Assembly: GCA_009599575.1 (NCBI GenBank)
Contig: VWND01000090.1
Location: forward strand, 23,958 to 87,957
Direction: 5' to 3'
Origin: Blumeriella jaapii
Lineage: Eukaryota > Ascomycota > Leotiomycetes > Helotiales > Drepanopezizaceae
Length of the DNA stretch: 64,000 nucleotides
Under the pieces are notes generated by a model. The model did no database searches and had not been told where the DNA came from. It saw only the letters and a program-made list of their open reading frames with translations. The position numbers and the translations under genes are program-made. Every line of letters starts with the position of its first letter. The first letter of the stretch is position 1. This document shows positions 22,150 through 33,839 of the stretch, piece by piece.

Positions 22150-23330
22150 TTTATAAACAAATCTGTTGAATCCCGACCTGGAAAAAAAAAATATCGAATT
22201 ATATTCGATTATTTTAAAATCAAAAAGAAAACACTTAATTGCATATTAATCGAATTTAATAATTATGCAGCGTATTTTAGCAATTCGTTTTATAAGATTT
22301 TTAGTTAATTTAATTTAAAACACGGTTATTAAAATGTTTAAATCCATTTAAAAAACAGATATATATACGCTTTTTTAGCTCCAGGTTATTTATAAATGCA
22401 GCTTATTAGAATGCTTTAAAAAAAAGCTTCCAGCGCTTTTTTTTATATCGAATTAATAAAAATTGTATTCGGAAATATACCGAAATCTTAACGGGTAATT
22501 AATAAAAAATACGATAATTCGGAACAGTTATTATTTTTTTTTTATTTTATAAGAAAGGACTTTGAATTGCAGAAATTAAGCTTTTATATAAATGATATTT
22601 TTAATGAAAATGCTAATTTTGAAAAAGCTTTTGTATTTTTGGGAAACCATTTGTTATTTCGTTTGTTATAAAATTAATTCAAACTTTTTTTTTAAAAAAT
22701 GTATTTTATTTAACAGTAAGATTATAGTTTTAAAAGTTTGTTATAAAGTCGGAAAATTATATATTAAAACTGAAAAATCGGAAATATTGAAAATTTGACT
22801 AGTATTTATTAATATAACAGAAATACGAAGATTTTTGGATGCAATTTAAATTATCAGGAATTGAATAAAAAACTTCGCTGAAATTGTCAAATTATTAAAT
22901 CGTTTTACTAAAAACGTATTTTGAAAATAAGAAGCTTCTGAAATAGTTTTTTTTTTTTTACTAAAAGATTATTGCAGTCGAATGGTAGAAAAAGCCGGTT
23001 ATATATTATTAGTGCCGGTTTTAATATATACGAACGCATTTGCATTTGCCGGTAAATATTATATATTTCAACGGCAAAAAAAAAAATTTGTATCCGTTCT
23101 ATTATTATACGATAGTTTTTTATTTACTAAAACCTAACAAAACTACGGAATATACAAAAAAAAATTATTAGTTATAGTCGAATATTGCAGAAAGTATTTT
23201 TATATAATGCGCTGCGACGAATCTTTTATTTTATATATTAATTATGTTTTTTTAATATATTTTTTTTATTTAAATCCATTTATAAAAAAATTTATGCCCG
23301 ATAAGCAGCTGAAATAAAAGTTTTGAATAT
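22150..23330 (+). pseudogene. Gypsy-C reverse transcriptase and RNase H
   Basis: Fragments KKYRIIFDYFKIKKKTLN, then YIYAFLAPGYL and ASSAFFYIELIKIVFGNIP correspond to consecutive Gypsy RT blocks. The catalytic box is at 22585-22596 and reads YIND, so one aspartate is lost. RNase H follows with YTKKNY and VEYCRKYFYIMRCDESFILY, the usual GIYKRELLAIVEFCRK context. Confidence 0.8.
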
Positions 23331-23619
23331 GGCAATTTATTATATTAAAAGTCTTAGAAACAAAATGATTAATGCTTTATTAAAAACTATTTTTCCTGGT
23401 TAAAACTGTTCGAAAGCAGATTTAAATAGATATAAAATATTAAATAACAAAAAAAAAGTGTGGATTTGAAAAAAAAAACGGAATTAATAGCTATAAAAAG
23501 CTACTGAAAGAGATTGCGGATTTTTTAATATAATTAAAAAAAATAAAAGTTAAAAGCATCCGAAAAATAATGCAAAAATTATTAATAATTAAATAATTAA
23601 TAAAAACTTTTTTATCCGA

Positions 23620-25270
23620 TATTAATTTGATATTATTTTTGAGAAAAATAGAAAGAAAGGATTATATGCTAGAATTGGAGCCCGAAGCTTTATTTGCAAA
23701 AGTGTTGTTATTGCCAAAGAATAAAAGTATTGCAAAATTAATATTTGTTATTATTATAAATTTAAAACGAGCGTACGAAAATTGCTTTTGGTATTTAAAC
23801 GTTTTTTAAATACTTTTACCGATAAAAATACCCGATAAATTACGACAAAATCCGAAAAAAACATAATTACAACGCAAAGCATTTAGATACAAATAGGAAA
23901 ATAACGCCTTTTGGTATAAATGAAAAGGTGTTTATAAAAGATATTTAGTTCCCGGCCAAATAGCTGAAAACCCTGGTAGCTGCATATAATTAAAAAGGTT
24001 ATTTTGCAGCAACGATTATTATTAAAAAACTAAAAAATGTTTAATGGCCAAATATTATTTAGAATATATGCTTTTATATTAAAAGGTGTTTATAATATGT
24101 AAAGTTTTAAAATTGCTAACAGACTTTAATTATTATTAAATATAATAATTTCAGATCTTATAGAATTGTTGAAAGCTGATTTCTGTAGCTTTTTTTTTAA
24201 AGTTCTATCAAAATACAAGTTTTTATTATTTGTGATCGATTATTTTTCGAAGTTTCTTTGGATTTATTTATGCTTTTTACCAAATTTAAAATAAATAATT
24301 AAAAGCTTTATTTTATTATTTCAGACAAATAGATATCCGATCGGATTTTATATTAATTCAGGAAGTCATTTCGGTGATATAATCAAAAAGTTTGTAAAAA
24401 AAAAAAAAAGTTTTATAAATTAATTTTTTTCTATTGTATCGAAGAAATCGACTGGTATGGCCGAAAAAAGCTGTAAAAATAATATAAAAGGCTTTGGAAA
24501 AAACTGGTGAAAAGTTTGAAAAGAAAATTAAGGTTATAATTTTCGAAGTTAATGTAAGAAAAAATTCTTTTTTCGGATATTTATTATTTAATATTCAAAA
24601 AGGATATTAACCAAAAGCGGCTATAAACATAGCCTTTCCGGAATACTACGTTAAAATTATTTATTAAACTTTTATTAATTAAGATTTTCCTGATATATTT
24701 TGAAATGCAAATTTAATAAATTATAAAAAGATAAAATAATACAATTCTGAAATATATTATTATAAAGCAAAAAGTTATTTAAAATATAATTCAAATTACG
24801 AAACAATAACAAAACAATGTATTTAAAAAGATGCCGAAATTGAAAACTTTAATGCCAGGATTATTAGTTATATTATATGATTATATAATTGCAAAACAAA
24901 AACTGAAGCTATTTTAAAAAGGACTTTTCCGAGTTTTTGGTTTCGGAAAAAAATATATAAAATCTTATACGTTAAAACAGTTGAATCGGAAATTTATTTC
25001 AAAACGATTTTATATCGATCAGCTAAAACTTTTTTATTTACGCACTGCTTATTTTGTTACAGAATTAAAAGAAAAAATGCCTGCATATTAAAACCTTCGC
25101 GCTGGAATATTATAATATTTAATTCTATCAAATCTTCGGGCAGAATTTGGGAAAAGAAAAATAAACTATGGAATTATGCTTTTTGTTTTAAAATATGCTT
25201 TCGATTACGAAAAAACATGGTTTTCTACTGAAAAAAACCTTCCTGGATAATAAAAGGAAATGAAAAGCTA
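23620..25270 (+). pseudogene. Gypsy-C integrase with chromodomain-like end
   Basis: The ORF at 23627-23809 holds a proline-poor integrase-proximal fragment. At 24,220-24,420 a piece reads FIICDRLFFEVSLDLFMLF, resembling the VISDRFSKV core of integrases. At 25,190-25,255 the frame reads KYAFDYEKTWFSTEKNLPG, matching the chromodomain end (YLVKWKGY...TWEPEENL). Everything is broken by stops. Confidence 0.6.
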
Positions 25271-25500
25271 ATTTGATAAATTGACTGGGAATCAGAAGAA
25301 TATTATATGCTAATATTTTTTCAAAAAATTTTTGCTTTTGTAAATTTTAGTTTTTCAAGCTTGATTTTTGCATTTGAGAGTTTTCGGAACGAGAACTTTT
25401 TAGAAAAGGATTTGTTATGGCCTGAGGCATTAAGCGAGACTAAGGGCACGGACCCGCATAATCTGTACTTAAACTTTTCTGAGACTTCTATTTTTTTAGA

Positions 25501-26351
25501 ATAATATATCTCCGATCTCAAGAACTATTTTGACTCATTTTTTTCTGGCGTACGACCTTTTTCAATCACGACAATAGCATTTCCCGATTCAGCAGCACAC
25601 TTTGTGACAGCCCTGTCTTAATTAATCCTAACGAATCATCACCCGTGGTGCTTATTAAATATATCAAGGCAAAAGGTTTAAATATTTCCGAAGATGTGAA
25701 TAACAATAAAATTAACAGACTCTTTGAGTATACTGATTATGTGGGATCGGTGACTGGCATATAGGCCTTTACAATCACAACAATGGCATTTCTTGTGTCT
25801 GCATACTTCATGGCTGATCCATCGAGTCATCAACCATCGCTACTAAAGCCACTTCAGCCCAGTCATCGCTTCCAGATTCTAATATAGCCTCCCCCCTCGA
25901 GGTCCTTACTTCTTCCTAAAACCACAACCAACTTCAACTTCTTTCGAAACAATACTTCATTACTACCAAGTGCTTCATATCCTGCGTCAACAACAGGTCT
26001 TAACCATACACAAGTTCCAATACTTTTCATATAAGGTCCTACCCTTGCTCCAGCAACCCAGGAATTCTACTCTACAATACGACTCTACTTCTAAAAAAGT
26101 ACATTCAAGCTTGTGAGCCCTTTCCTTTCTTTTAGCGAGTATCCTTCCAAGTCTTTCCCATTTTGCCCAAAGACTTCCATTCTCAAAGATCGAATTACAT
26201 ATTCGAAGACTTCATGTTCTGCTTTCTGCATTGGCTCGTTCCCTTCTCATAGAGTTCACCTCTCTCTTGACTTAGGTATGCTTGACCTCTGAAACTAAGC
26301 TGACATAGCAGATAAGACCTCAATATTCCGCTAAATCTATTTACCTCTCTC
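25501..26351. other. Boundary between AT-rich repeats and gene-bearing DNA; promoter of the gene at 26352
   Basis: Base composition changes from extreme AT to balanced over about 25.4-25.9 kb. A diverged direct duplication of about 55 bp is present (25545-25602 and 25754-25808, both with the core TCAATCAC/ACAATCAC then ACAAT). The last 400 bases are C/T-rich, like many fungal promoters. No ORF is convincing. Confidence 0.5.
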
Positions 26352-28082
26352 ATGTCCGTCGCGGAGATCGATATCGACAAGAAAATGTCAATTTTGAAAT
26401 GGGAGGCTCCAAGCTCCGACAAGATCTTTCCTCACTTCAGTCATGGCTGCCCCGAAAAAAAGGATCATGAGATAGGTAGTTTCTGTGAGCAATGCCGCGG
26501 AATCGGTATGCCATGGGGAGCTGAGCTTCCGGTATATTACGAGTCCACCGAAAATAACCGAGCACTTCTTCATGGTCCACCGGGTAGTCTCGCCAGCCAC
26601 GTGCTTCTCTCGAACGAGGAAGCTATAGCTGTCTTGTCTGTAGTGGCTTCGATGGATGTCCGAGGCCGACTCTACAGAGAGGTCGATGGCTTGCCCAAGC
26701 TCATGCGCCGCTACCCCGAGTCAGTTTACGCCGGCCAGGACATTGCAGACTTCCATCGATCGTTTCTCCGAGTCACGGGTCCTGAGCATGAGCTCCTCGA
26801 AGCCCATGATATTGTCGAGGCAGCTTTGAAAGATCCACACCTTACCTGGGAGAGCTTTGGAGACCAGGTTCATGCTCGCATGCGATCGATCGCCCCTGTG
26901 ATCCATTACGGGCTCTCGGCAGAGGAGATTGCGGCAGAGCTTATTTACGAGAAGAGAAATATCCCAAAGTCCAAAAACAGCAAGGGAAAGTGGAATGCTC
27001 CCCCAAAAGGCAACGACAAATCCAAATGGGTAAGCAGAATTTCTTTCCCATATGAATGTACCTTTCGCCTTGTCGTCTTGTGTTTGATTCCTGGTTTAAA
27101 GTTAATAAAGTACTGACTACTCGGTAGGAATTCTGTCCAGGATCCGACACCAGTCTGATGATAGTTGGCAAGCCCGAGCCTCAGAAGCTCTTCCTCGTCC
27201 GCCAAAAGAGAAACAACCCGAATATCAAGGACTGTCGCCAATACCCTGGTTGGGAAACATTTGATTGGTATGTCACAGTCTTCATAAGCCCGCCGCTGTT
27301 GTCAAAGTCGCTTTCATGAGCAATCCACTGATTTGATTCCCAGGAATGACCCAGATACCGTCGAGGCGATGAACAAGTCTCGCCGCCAGATCTTGCATCG
27401 CACCGTAGGAGGGGCTCTTCCAAAGGCACCAGTCTGGACCCAAGCCGAAAAGGATGTCTTGAAGGATCTGATCAAGGCTGCTCTCGATAGTGGGATAGCC
27501 CGCAAAGATATTCAATGGGAAACTATCGCTGAGGACCTCTTCAAGCACTTCGGGGGCCAGGTTCAACGGAAGGGTTCACCATTGGCTCAAAATCAGCAGC
27601 TCAACAAGGATGGCACCATCAGCCCACCGCGTCGAAAGTTCCCCAAGAAGCTTACCGAGGACCGTGAGGGTTGTTCGAAAAGAAAAGGACAGACTGTCAA
27701 GACGCAGGCACAAAAGTACGGCGACATTGCGCTGATGATTCGCATGTCCACCCCTCAGGACCAGCAATCGGATTCGGAATCTGAGGTTGATGATTCTGGG
27801 GACTCGGAAGACGAACAACACGGTGGCAAAGGCGTAGCTGCTGCCTCCGATCTTGCCAAGCCTACCACAAAAGCCGCGGAACAGACTACCAATAAGAAAG
27901 ACAAGAACAAGGGAGGAAGCAAGTTCGTAAAGAAAGAAGGGTCTGGCGACGATTCTGACACTGAAACTCCTGAGCCTAGCTTTTTGGCATCAAGAAAAAG
28001 AGCCCGCTTGCCTGGTAGAGGTGCCGGTGGTTTTCTTGACCCCGCGACTCCTCGCTACTCTAAGCTTCTTCGGGTTGACTAA
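26352..28082 (+). CDS. Nuclear-type protein with Myb/SANT-like domain, 518 aa, three exons
   Basis: The proposed exons are 26352-27029, 27128-27267 and 27344-28082. Intron 1 has GTAAGC..TAG with branch ACTGAC; intron 2 has GTATGT..CAG. Both joins keep frame. Residues 1-273 are globular, contain a Cys/His-containing segment (HGCPEKKDHEIGSFCEQC) and match no family I recognise. At about residues 300-350, VWTQAEKDVLKDLIKAAL followed by IQWETIAEDLF has the spacing of tryptophans in a SANT/Myb-like helix bundle. The rest is a long acidic/basic low-complexity tail (SDSESEVDDSGDSEDEQ) ending in basic RKRARLPGRG, a possible nuclear signal. Chromatin or DNA binding is inference. It lies less than 1 kb from the retrotransposon block. 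Confidence 0.75.
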
Positions 28083-29711
28083 ATCCATAGTCAAGGGTTT
28101 GCAGAACGGTTAGTGATATTGTTGTCTCGAAGTCTCTGAGCCGATAGTGACGTTTGGGGCTCTATTCCATGGAGAATGGGGTTCATTGGGCAGGCCGAGA
28201 AATGCTTGGTATCTGTCTTCTGCAGATGTTCTGGCGGGGTATTGTTTCTCGCGATTCGATGCTTTTCGGCGTTGTAGGATAATCTTGCCTCATGTTGCAC
28301 GAGATTGATGGTCTTGTTGTCTGTATGCAAGGGATTTTGAGTCAAAAGTGTGCCGACGTAAATGTACATAGAGAGAATCACAACGCACCTTTCGGGTTTC
28401 TCTATCCTTCGATATCTAAGTTCAGGTTGTAGAATGATGATTTGAATAACTTATCAAAACAATTCCGTTTCAGTTCAAAGCCATTTCCTCAACTCAACAT
28501 CGACTTAAGGCAGGAGTTTCGGACTTCCGCACCGCAATCGAAAATGACGTTTTTTTGTACTTTTATCAGCGCTACCCATACAAAACCATACGGATCAAAC
28601 TAGGAGGTTTCGTAGGACCACCATGTGCTTGATCACTGAGTATTAATTACCACTTGATAGCACTTGGCATGTCAACAAATGACCCCGCACCTAAGCGAAA
28701 CTATTTGATTGGATCTGGAGGAGAAGAGTCAGACATGCAGAGAGATTTCGCAAGAGTATACAGTGATTTCGAAATTACTTGCGCCCTTTCCCATAACGAC
28801 TTCTAGCTTGCTTTTCAGAGCAAAGAGGGAATCTTAGAATGATCCCACGCGTAGGTCCTTCGAGTCAATTCTGGGTACCGTGGGATTCAAATACCGCTGC
28901 CAAGGTTGCAGTGATGCAATCCTCGTAAAGACGCTCGAAAGTCGTCAAGGAATGTCAAAGCCTCTCAGAAATAAAGTGTTTCTTTCAGCCCAACATCTGC
29001 CTCATTTCCTGCCGCCTCGTTGAGCTTTTTCGTTGCTCCGGTCCACCCTAAAGTACCTCATTGGTTCGCTAGATCAAACCAGAGGGTCCCTTCACATCCT
29101 TCAGCGACACCTCTGTTGCCGAAAATCGACCTTCCTTAAAGCGCAAAGATGTATTCTCTCGTCTCTTCTAAAGCATTACTTGAAGCGAGAACGTTCACCC
29201 GAGGACGAGAAGCCATTTTAGACCTCCTTTGAAGACAGAACAGCATATAAGATGTCTTCTCCTCAGAATGACTCGGAATTCAGACATCTTATTGACGACT
29301 GTAGCCCTCGAACGATCTACTGAGGAGCTAGTCTGTGACCACGGAGCCCAGGAGACCTATCGCTACAGACGCCTTCCACATCAAGATGAGAAAAGAAACC
29401 AAAGACAAAATGAGGGCTACATCTTCCCCTTTTCCTCCTGGACCTAAGGACCCCGCGAGTATTGCTTCTCTCGCGACTGGTAGCCAAAGCGCCAAAGGTC
29501 AACAATCTATTAGCAACTCCACCTCGGCGAGAAAGAAGCTTGCGTCGGCAAGTTCGAGATACATGAACGCTGTGGGGAGCTCTGCTCGAAGAATTACCAC
29601 GGTCAGCCTGACTTACCAACGATTCTCTGCTGATCGAGCTAACTCCCTCAGTTGAACGATAAGCATGCCCCGTGCTGCCCCAGAGGCACAAAGTTCAGCT
29701 GGTCTGCTAAC
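28083..29711. other. Intergenic, 3' region of the first SANT-like gene and promoter or upstream exon of the second
   Basis: No confident gene is present. From 29,250 a short ORF (MSSPQNDSEFRHL) and a longer open frame to 29,655 precede the next gene. A good acceptor with branch point (GCTAAC then TCCCTCAG) ends at 29651, so an upstream exon is possible, but I could not find a convincing donor. Confidence 0.4.
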
Positions 29712-30404
29712 ATGCATCTTTCCCTGGCCAACACCCCCAGACCTACGGTCGGCGTGGAGAGCCCAGAGCTCATGGAGATGAAGCTCACCGACACCCGAGG
29801 CAAGGTTCACAAGATCGTCTATCCGGACCGCGGCAACATGGACTTCTCCTCCGCCAAGTGGGTCAACGCGCTCGACAGATGGCGCCGCCAGTTCATCAAC
29901 CGCCGCCTCAACAAGAACAACGACGGCGAGAGCCAGGCCACGGACTTCCGCCCGCACTGGACGGAGCCGGAGCAGGAGTACCTGCTGTACGTCGTCAAGA
30001 GCTGGATCGCGAAGCACCAGAGCTCGATCAGCATCAGGGACTGGGAGGAGATCACGGGCATCTACAACCAGCGGTTCGAGGGCTTGGAAGCCTCGGCGGG
30101 CTGGCGCTGTCCCCCTGCCGCTACGAGCAAAGGTTTGTCTGCCGGTGGCAAGCTGAAGCTAGCGCATGTCATCCCGGCGCGCAAGGCCAGTGCTGTTCGC
30201 TCCCAGGTGTACAGATGGCCCAGGGTTAGGGAGGCGATGGAAAGCGCGCTCCAGAAGATCGATCAGGAAGACGAGGTCGAGGATGACGCCCGCGAGGATG
30301 TGGTTCTGGATGCTCCAGACTCTGACGACGAAGACGAGCTGGATGCGGAAGAAGAAGGCGATCATGAGCCGGAGAAGCCTCTCTCGAGACGCAACTCTTG
30401 GTAG
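29712..30404 (+). CDS. Second Myb/SANT-like protein with acidic tail, about 230 aa
   Basis: The frame is open from 29652, where a splice acceptor may lie; the first in-frame ATG is 29712 (MHLSLANTPRP). Residues 80-130 read FRPHWTEPEQEYLLYVVKSW and, later, IRDWEEITGIYNQRF, the tryptophan spacing of a SANT/Myb-like fold. A basic segment (WRRQFINRRLNK) precedes it and a strongly acidic stretch (EDEVEDDAREDV, SDDEDELDAEEEGD) follows. The architecture resembles the gene at 26352, also on the plus strand, so the two may be distant relatives or partners. Its specific function is unknown. Confidence 0.7.
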   Translation: MHLSLANTPRPTVGVESPELMEMKLTDTRGKVHKIVYPDRGNMDFSSAKWVNALDRWRRQFINRRLNKNNDGESQATDFRPHWTEPEQEYLLYVVKSWIAKHQSSISIRDWEEITGIYNQRFEGLEASAGWRCPPAATSKGLSAGGKLKLAHVIPARKASAVRSQVYRWPRVREAMESALQKIDQEDEVEDDAREDVVLDAPDSDDEDELDAEEEGDHEPEKPLSRRNSW

Positions 30405-31816
30405 ATTCCCAAGAAGAGCTTTTTCACCTGGTGGGAAATGACCCGCTACTTTCGGAGTCAATGGACCTACAGGCCTGCTTGCTTCTTCGTATTTCAGCGT
30501 CGGAGGCGGGTTTCGGATGGTCGCGACTCGGTCTTGTCTTTCTTTCAAAGTCGTCGACTCATTTGCCTGGTGCGTCACTTGGGGAGCGAGACGGGCAAGT
30601 ATTATTGAATAGCTCTCTGGCTCGGCCTACCTCTCTTTGGGTGTTCTTGTGGCTTTCAATCTTCGCCAGGTCGTGTGCCAATTGCATATCGATTTTGATT
30701 CGCGATTTTCTGGTGTCGCTTGTTGGCGTCTGTTTCTGTGTATCGCCTGCTAGTGCATCTAGGTAGGCCTATTGCAATGAACCAGGAACCAGCTGCAGCC
30801 CACAACTACTTGCCGCGTTTGACGTCTTCTCTGGTTCAAATCCTACTCTCGCTTCTACTGCTACATGTAAAGCTGGGAATATGTGCTTACGTGGGACACT
30901 ATGAATGGCTATCCGCTGTTCTCAACCTAGCCATACTCACACAACGCAGTCGGAATCAAGAAGTAAAGGTTACTATGATTGACTTTCAAGGAACAGTCGC
31001 ATAAAGCTAAACAGAGATTCACGGGAGGGAGCATGTACAGAGCTGAAACGACGGGAGATCGCGTTCGTATGTAGCGCGCATGTTTACAAACGTAGGTACC
31101 TAATAACGTCCGTGAATGAAGATTAGAAGGCTCGGGATGTTCTCGAAGAATAAATCCATACACGCCTTCCTGGAACCGGCTCTTGCTCGCGATCGACACT
31201 GTTTCCGTCAATTCGCAGCACAATCCCTCTCTTTCAATCACACTTCCTCGCTAATCGGAGCTAAGGATTCCCATCGACCATCGACCTTGCCTGACTCTCT
31301 CTTGGAAAGAAAGTATGTTAACGAGAAGATCTGTATTACTCGGCTCTTACGGATGCCGCTTGTTGCTAACGATGCACAGAGCTGGGCCTTGATAGCCATC
31401 TCACCCGTTCCCTCCTTCCCCCCTTCAAGCTAATCAACCGATACCGGTGTTAATGAAATGAGACTCAATAGCCAACATGCAAACATGTTCATATCCCCCC
31501 TGTGTGGCTCTCGTGGGTCAATTTATGCCGTTCACGTCTTCAGGAGCTCTCAACATTGGTTCACCGAGAACATTGAAACCTTCACGAGGACCATTATATT
31601 CCCTCATAGAAGTTGCCGTCTTCCCGAAGTATTGCGATACTGCACCCTGTGCCGAATAAGTATGCGAAACCACCTTGTCATGAGACATATTGAGCTGGTA
31701 ATTTTGGTCTCCACTCACATTTTTTTGTGTTGGCTTCTAGTGTACCGAGCCGGTGCATGTAGCGGGAGATCTTTCTTGTCTGGGTCGTAAGACTTGGCTA
31801 ATCAGCAACACTCCAC
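30405..31816. other. Intergenic, nothing recognised
   Basis: Only short ORFs without recognisable domains, codon pattern or paired splice sites are present. The stretch may hold the 3' untranslated regions of the convergent flanking genes. Confidence 0.5.
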
Positions 31817-32891
31817 TCACAGCTTGCAATCTAGGGGGGCACTTGCATTTTCACACTTCTCCTTGGAGTCCCCTCGAACCTTTTCGAGCCTCTCCAAGCT
31901 GAAGATTCGCCTTGACTTCTTTTGCGTTGACGCAATTGTTTCGTTGGCAATACCTCTCTTGCTTCTCTTATCGATTCCAGCCGACCCAGCAGGGACAGGC
32001 TCTTTGGGACTGGGTGCTTTTCTGAGAGCGGTTTCATCATGACTTGTGTCTTTTGCCAGATTGATTGGTCTGAGGTTGTCGCTCGCCAAAGCGCTCTCAT
32101 TTTTATCTAATCTATGCAGAACGGAAGATAAATCGCCCGAAATGACCGATTTCCTGTGTGTGGGTCGGCCAGGCGCAATGAACAGGTGTTGTGGCAGGCC
32201 TTCAAGACTATCTTTGGGTTCCTTAATGTTGGTTTCTGTCAGGCACTTCGCACCTTGGAAAGACTCCGAAGAACAGAATTGGGCGGAAGAGACGATGTTG
32301 TTCGCCACGTCTACAAGTGGAAGTCCTTTGAGCGAATGTCTACCGGTAGTGCTATCGCGATTAGCGAGTTACTCCCCAGAGCTGCCCTCCAACCTACCTA
32401 TTGGTCCGACGCGAAGCCAAATGCTTCCGGATGGATGCCATAGCATCGGGCCCTAAGGTTCCTGTAGGCGACGTATAGCATTTTCCGGGACTAGGAGTAG
32501 GTTTGTCGTTGTGTTTGAATGTGAAGGCACCCAATTCGGCACTCAAGGGAGCGTCGGCATCGCTTGACCTGTCGTTTGAGCTATCAGATCGCCTCATACC
32601 CGCTTCGCGTTCCTCCATTCTAAATCTTTTGAGATACTGTTTAGCGGTCCGGTGCTTGTGCGCCCTGAACCTCCTCCACTCGTCCATGTCGGCTTGCTGC
32701 GAACGACCCTCAATGATGGACTGTGGAGAGTTGACGTGCACATCAGGTAGCTGTGATGTCGAATCTTCAACTTCGAGCTCTGGACAGTATACAACAAGGG
32801 GTTGTTTGATTGGAACAATCCTGTCACCCTGGCAGGGAGCTTTCGTGAGAGCGTCGCACTTGGAATTCATCGTGTATCGATGGCGTGTCAT
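31817..32891 (-). CDS. Uncharacterised two-exon protein, about 338 aa
   Basis: Exon 1 runs from ATG at 32891 to 32398. The donor GTAGGT at 32397 is in phase with an open downstream frame that has two possible acceptors, at 32352 (46-bp intron) and 32340 (58-bp intron); both keep frame, with a branch-like GCTAAT between. Exon 2 ends at 31817. The protein is hydrophilic: an N-terminal part with SPQSIIEGRSQQ, a basic helical stretch (WRRFRAHKHRTAKQYLKRF), then Ser/Asp-rich sequence, and a basic C-terminal part (KRSKRGIANETI, then QKKSRRIFSLERL). No domain is recognised. The in-phase intron supports a real gene. Confidence 0.6.
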
Positions 32892-33560
32892 AATGATTAT
32901 TTGATGAAAACGAGCTACTGGTTATTGATAATTGGAGCGGTGGTGTTACAGAAAATGCGATAGTTGATGGTGAAGACGAATGAATGGTTCGAGAAGATGC
33001 ATGGAACGGGGAGAGAGAAGACCTCATGAACTACCGAATTTCGGGGAAGGGAAGCTCGAGAGGGTAGTTGCGTTACTGTGCTACGAAAAGCAAGGAAAGA
33101 ACGATGAAGTGACTTTCTTGGAGCATCGTCAACATACACAAGCTTACGGATCAATCGGCTAACGATAATGCTGTAAGAATAGGCGGTTATGGCACTAGTT
33201 TTCTATCAAAAATCCTAGATATCTTCCTGTGAAGAAATCCAAACATCGAACATGGTAACCCTACTCCTTATACCTTCACTGCAGAATCTCTCTCCTGGGT
33301 TATCACAGTGACCGCACCTCTCATTCAGGCAGTTTGCAACCCGAAAAAGTACTGAGAGCCCTAAGACGAACCTGTTCCAGATTGCTATTCGTACGTAGAT
33401 TCAACACATCGGTAACGCTCGCAACTATCCTCCAACTGTCTAAGACAACCCGCAGCAACAACCTTAGAGGCGCTCAATCTCGCCAGTAAAAGCAGGGCCT
33501 CGAGCTCTCTCGATGCCACCAGACCCAAGAGCACCTTCTCACCATCTCGTTCCTGCGTAA
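32892..33560. other. Intergenic, probable promoter of the gene at 31817-32891
   Basis: No ORF with support. Short CT-rich stretches occur near 33,250-33,560. Confidence 0.4.
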
Positions 33561-33839
33561 CTATGGTCTTTCAAGTAGCACCCCAGCTGAACCATCCTCA
33601 CTCAAGTAGGTCTCAGAGTCACCGGAATCAAAAGCAACGTTCCGGCCTACTCCCTCCTGCGTGGCCACAGTGCTTCCTGTAGCGCCTCCAGCGGAACCAG
33701 CCTCATTCCAGTAGCCACCAGAATTGATCTCAAGACCACGAGACTTAAGAGCAACGTTCTTTCCATTTCCTTCCTGCTGAACCATAGTACTCCCAACTAC
33801 GACCCCCGCAGAACCATCCTCACTCAAGCTCTCACTCAA
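33561..33839 (-). pseudogene. Tandem-repeat peptide ORF, frame-broken
   Basis: The minus-strand ORF contains an imperfect repeat of about 35-39 residues. Unit 1 is GSAGVVVGSTMVQQEGNGKN and onwards, unit 2 is GSAGGATGSTVATQEGVGRN and onwards, and unit 3 starts GSAGVLLERP then stops. The repeat continues past the stop in another frame (TIVTQERDGEKVLLG at about 33,500-33,560), so unit 3 carries a frame change. Upstream the frame is open to about 33,960 without an ATG. It may be a degenerate repeat-protein gene or one exon of it; the product is unknown. Confidence 0.4.

Larger units (their letters stand above)
20090..25500 (+). mobile_element. Gypsy-C: heavily mutated Ty3/Gypsy element, limits approximate
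   Basis: On the plus strand the order is a Gag-like ORF at about 20,296 (MENDLMYRIKDNEDLFFLKG, then MAAFLKNINAIE), RT at about 22,150-22,800, RNase H at about 23,040-23,330, integrase at about 23,700-24,900 and a chromodomain-like end at about 25,130-25,260. AT content is extreme and stops occur every few codons. LTRs could not be delimited. Confidence 0.75.
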
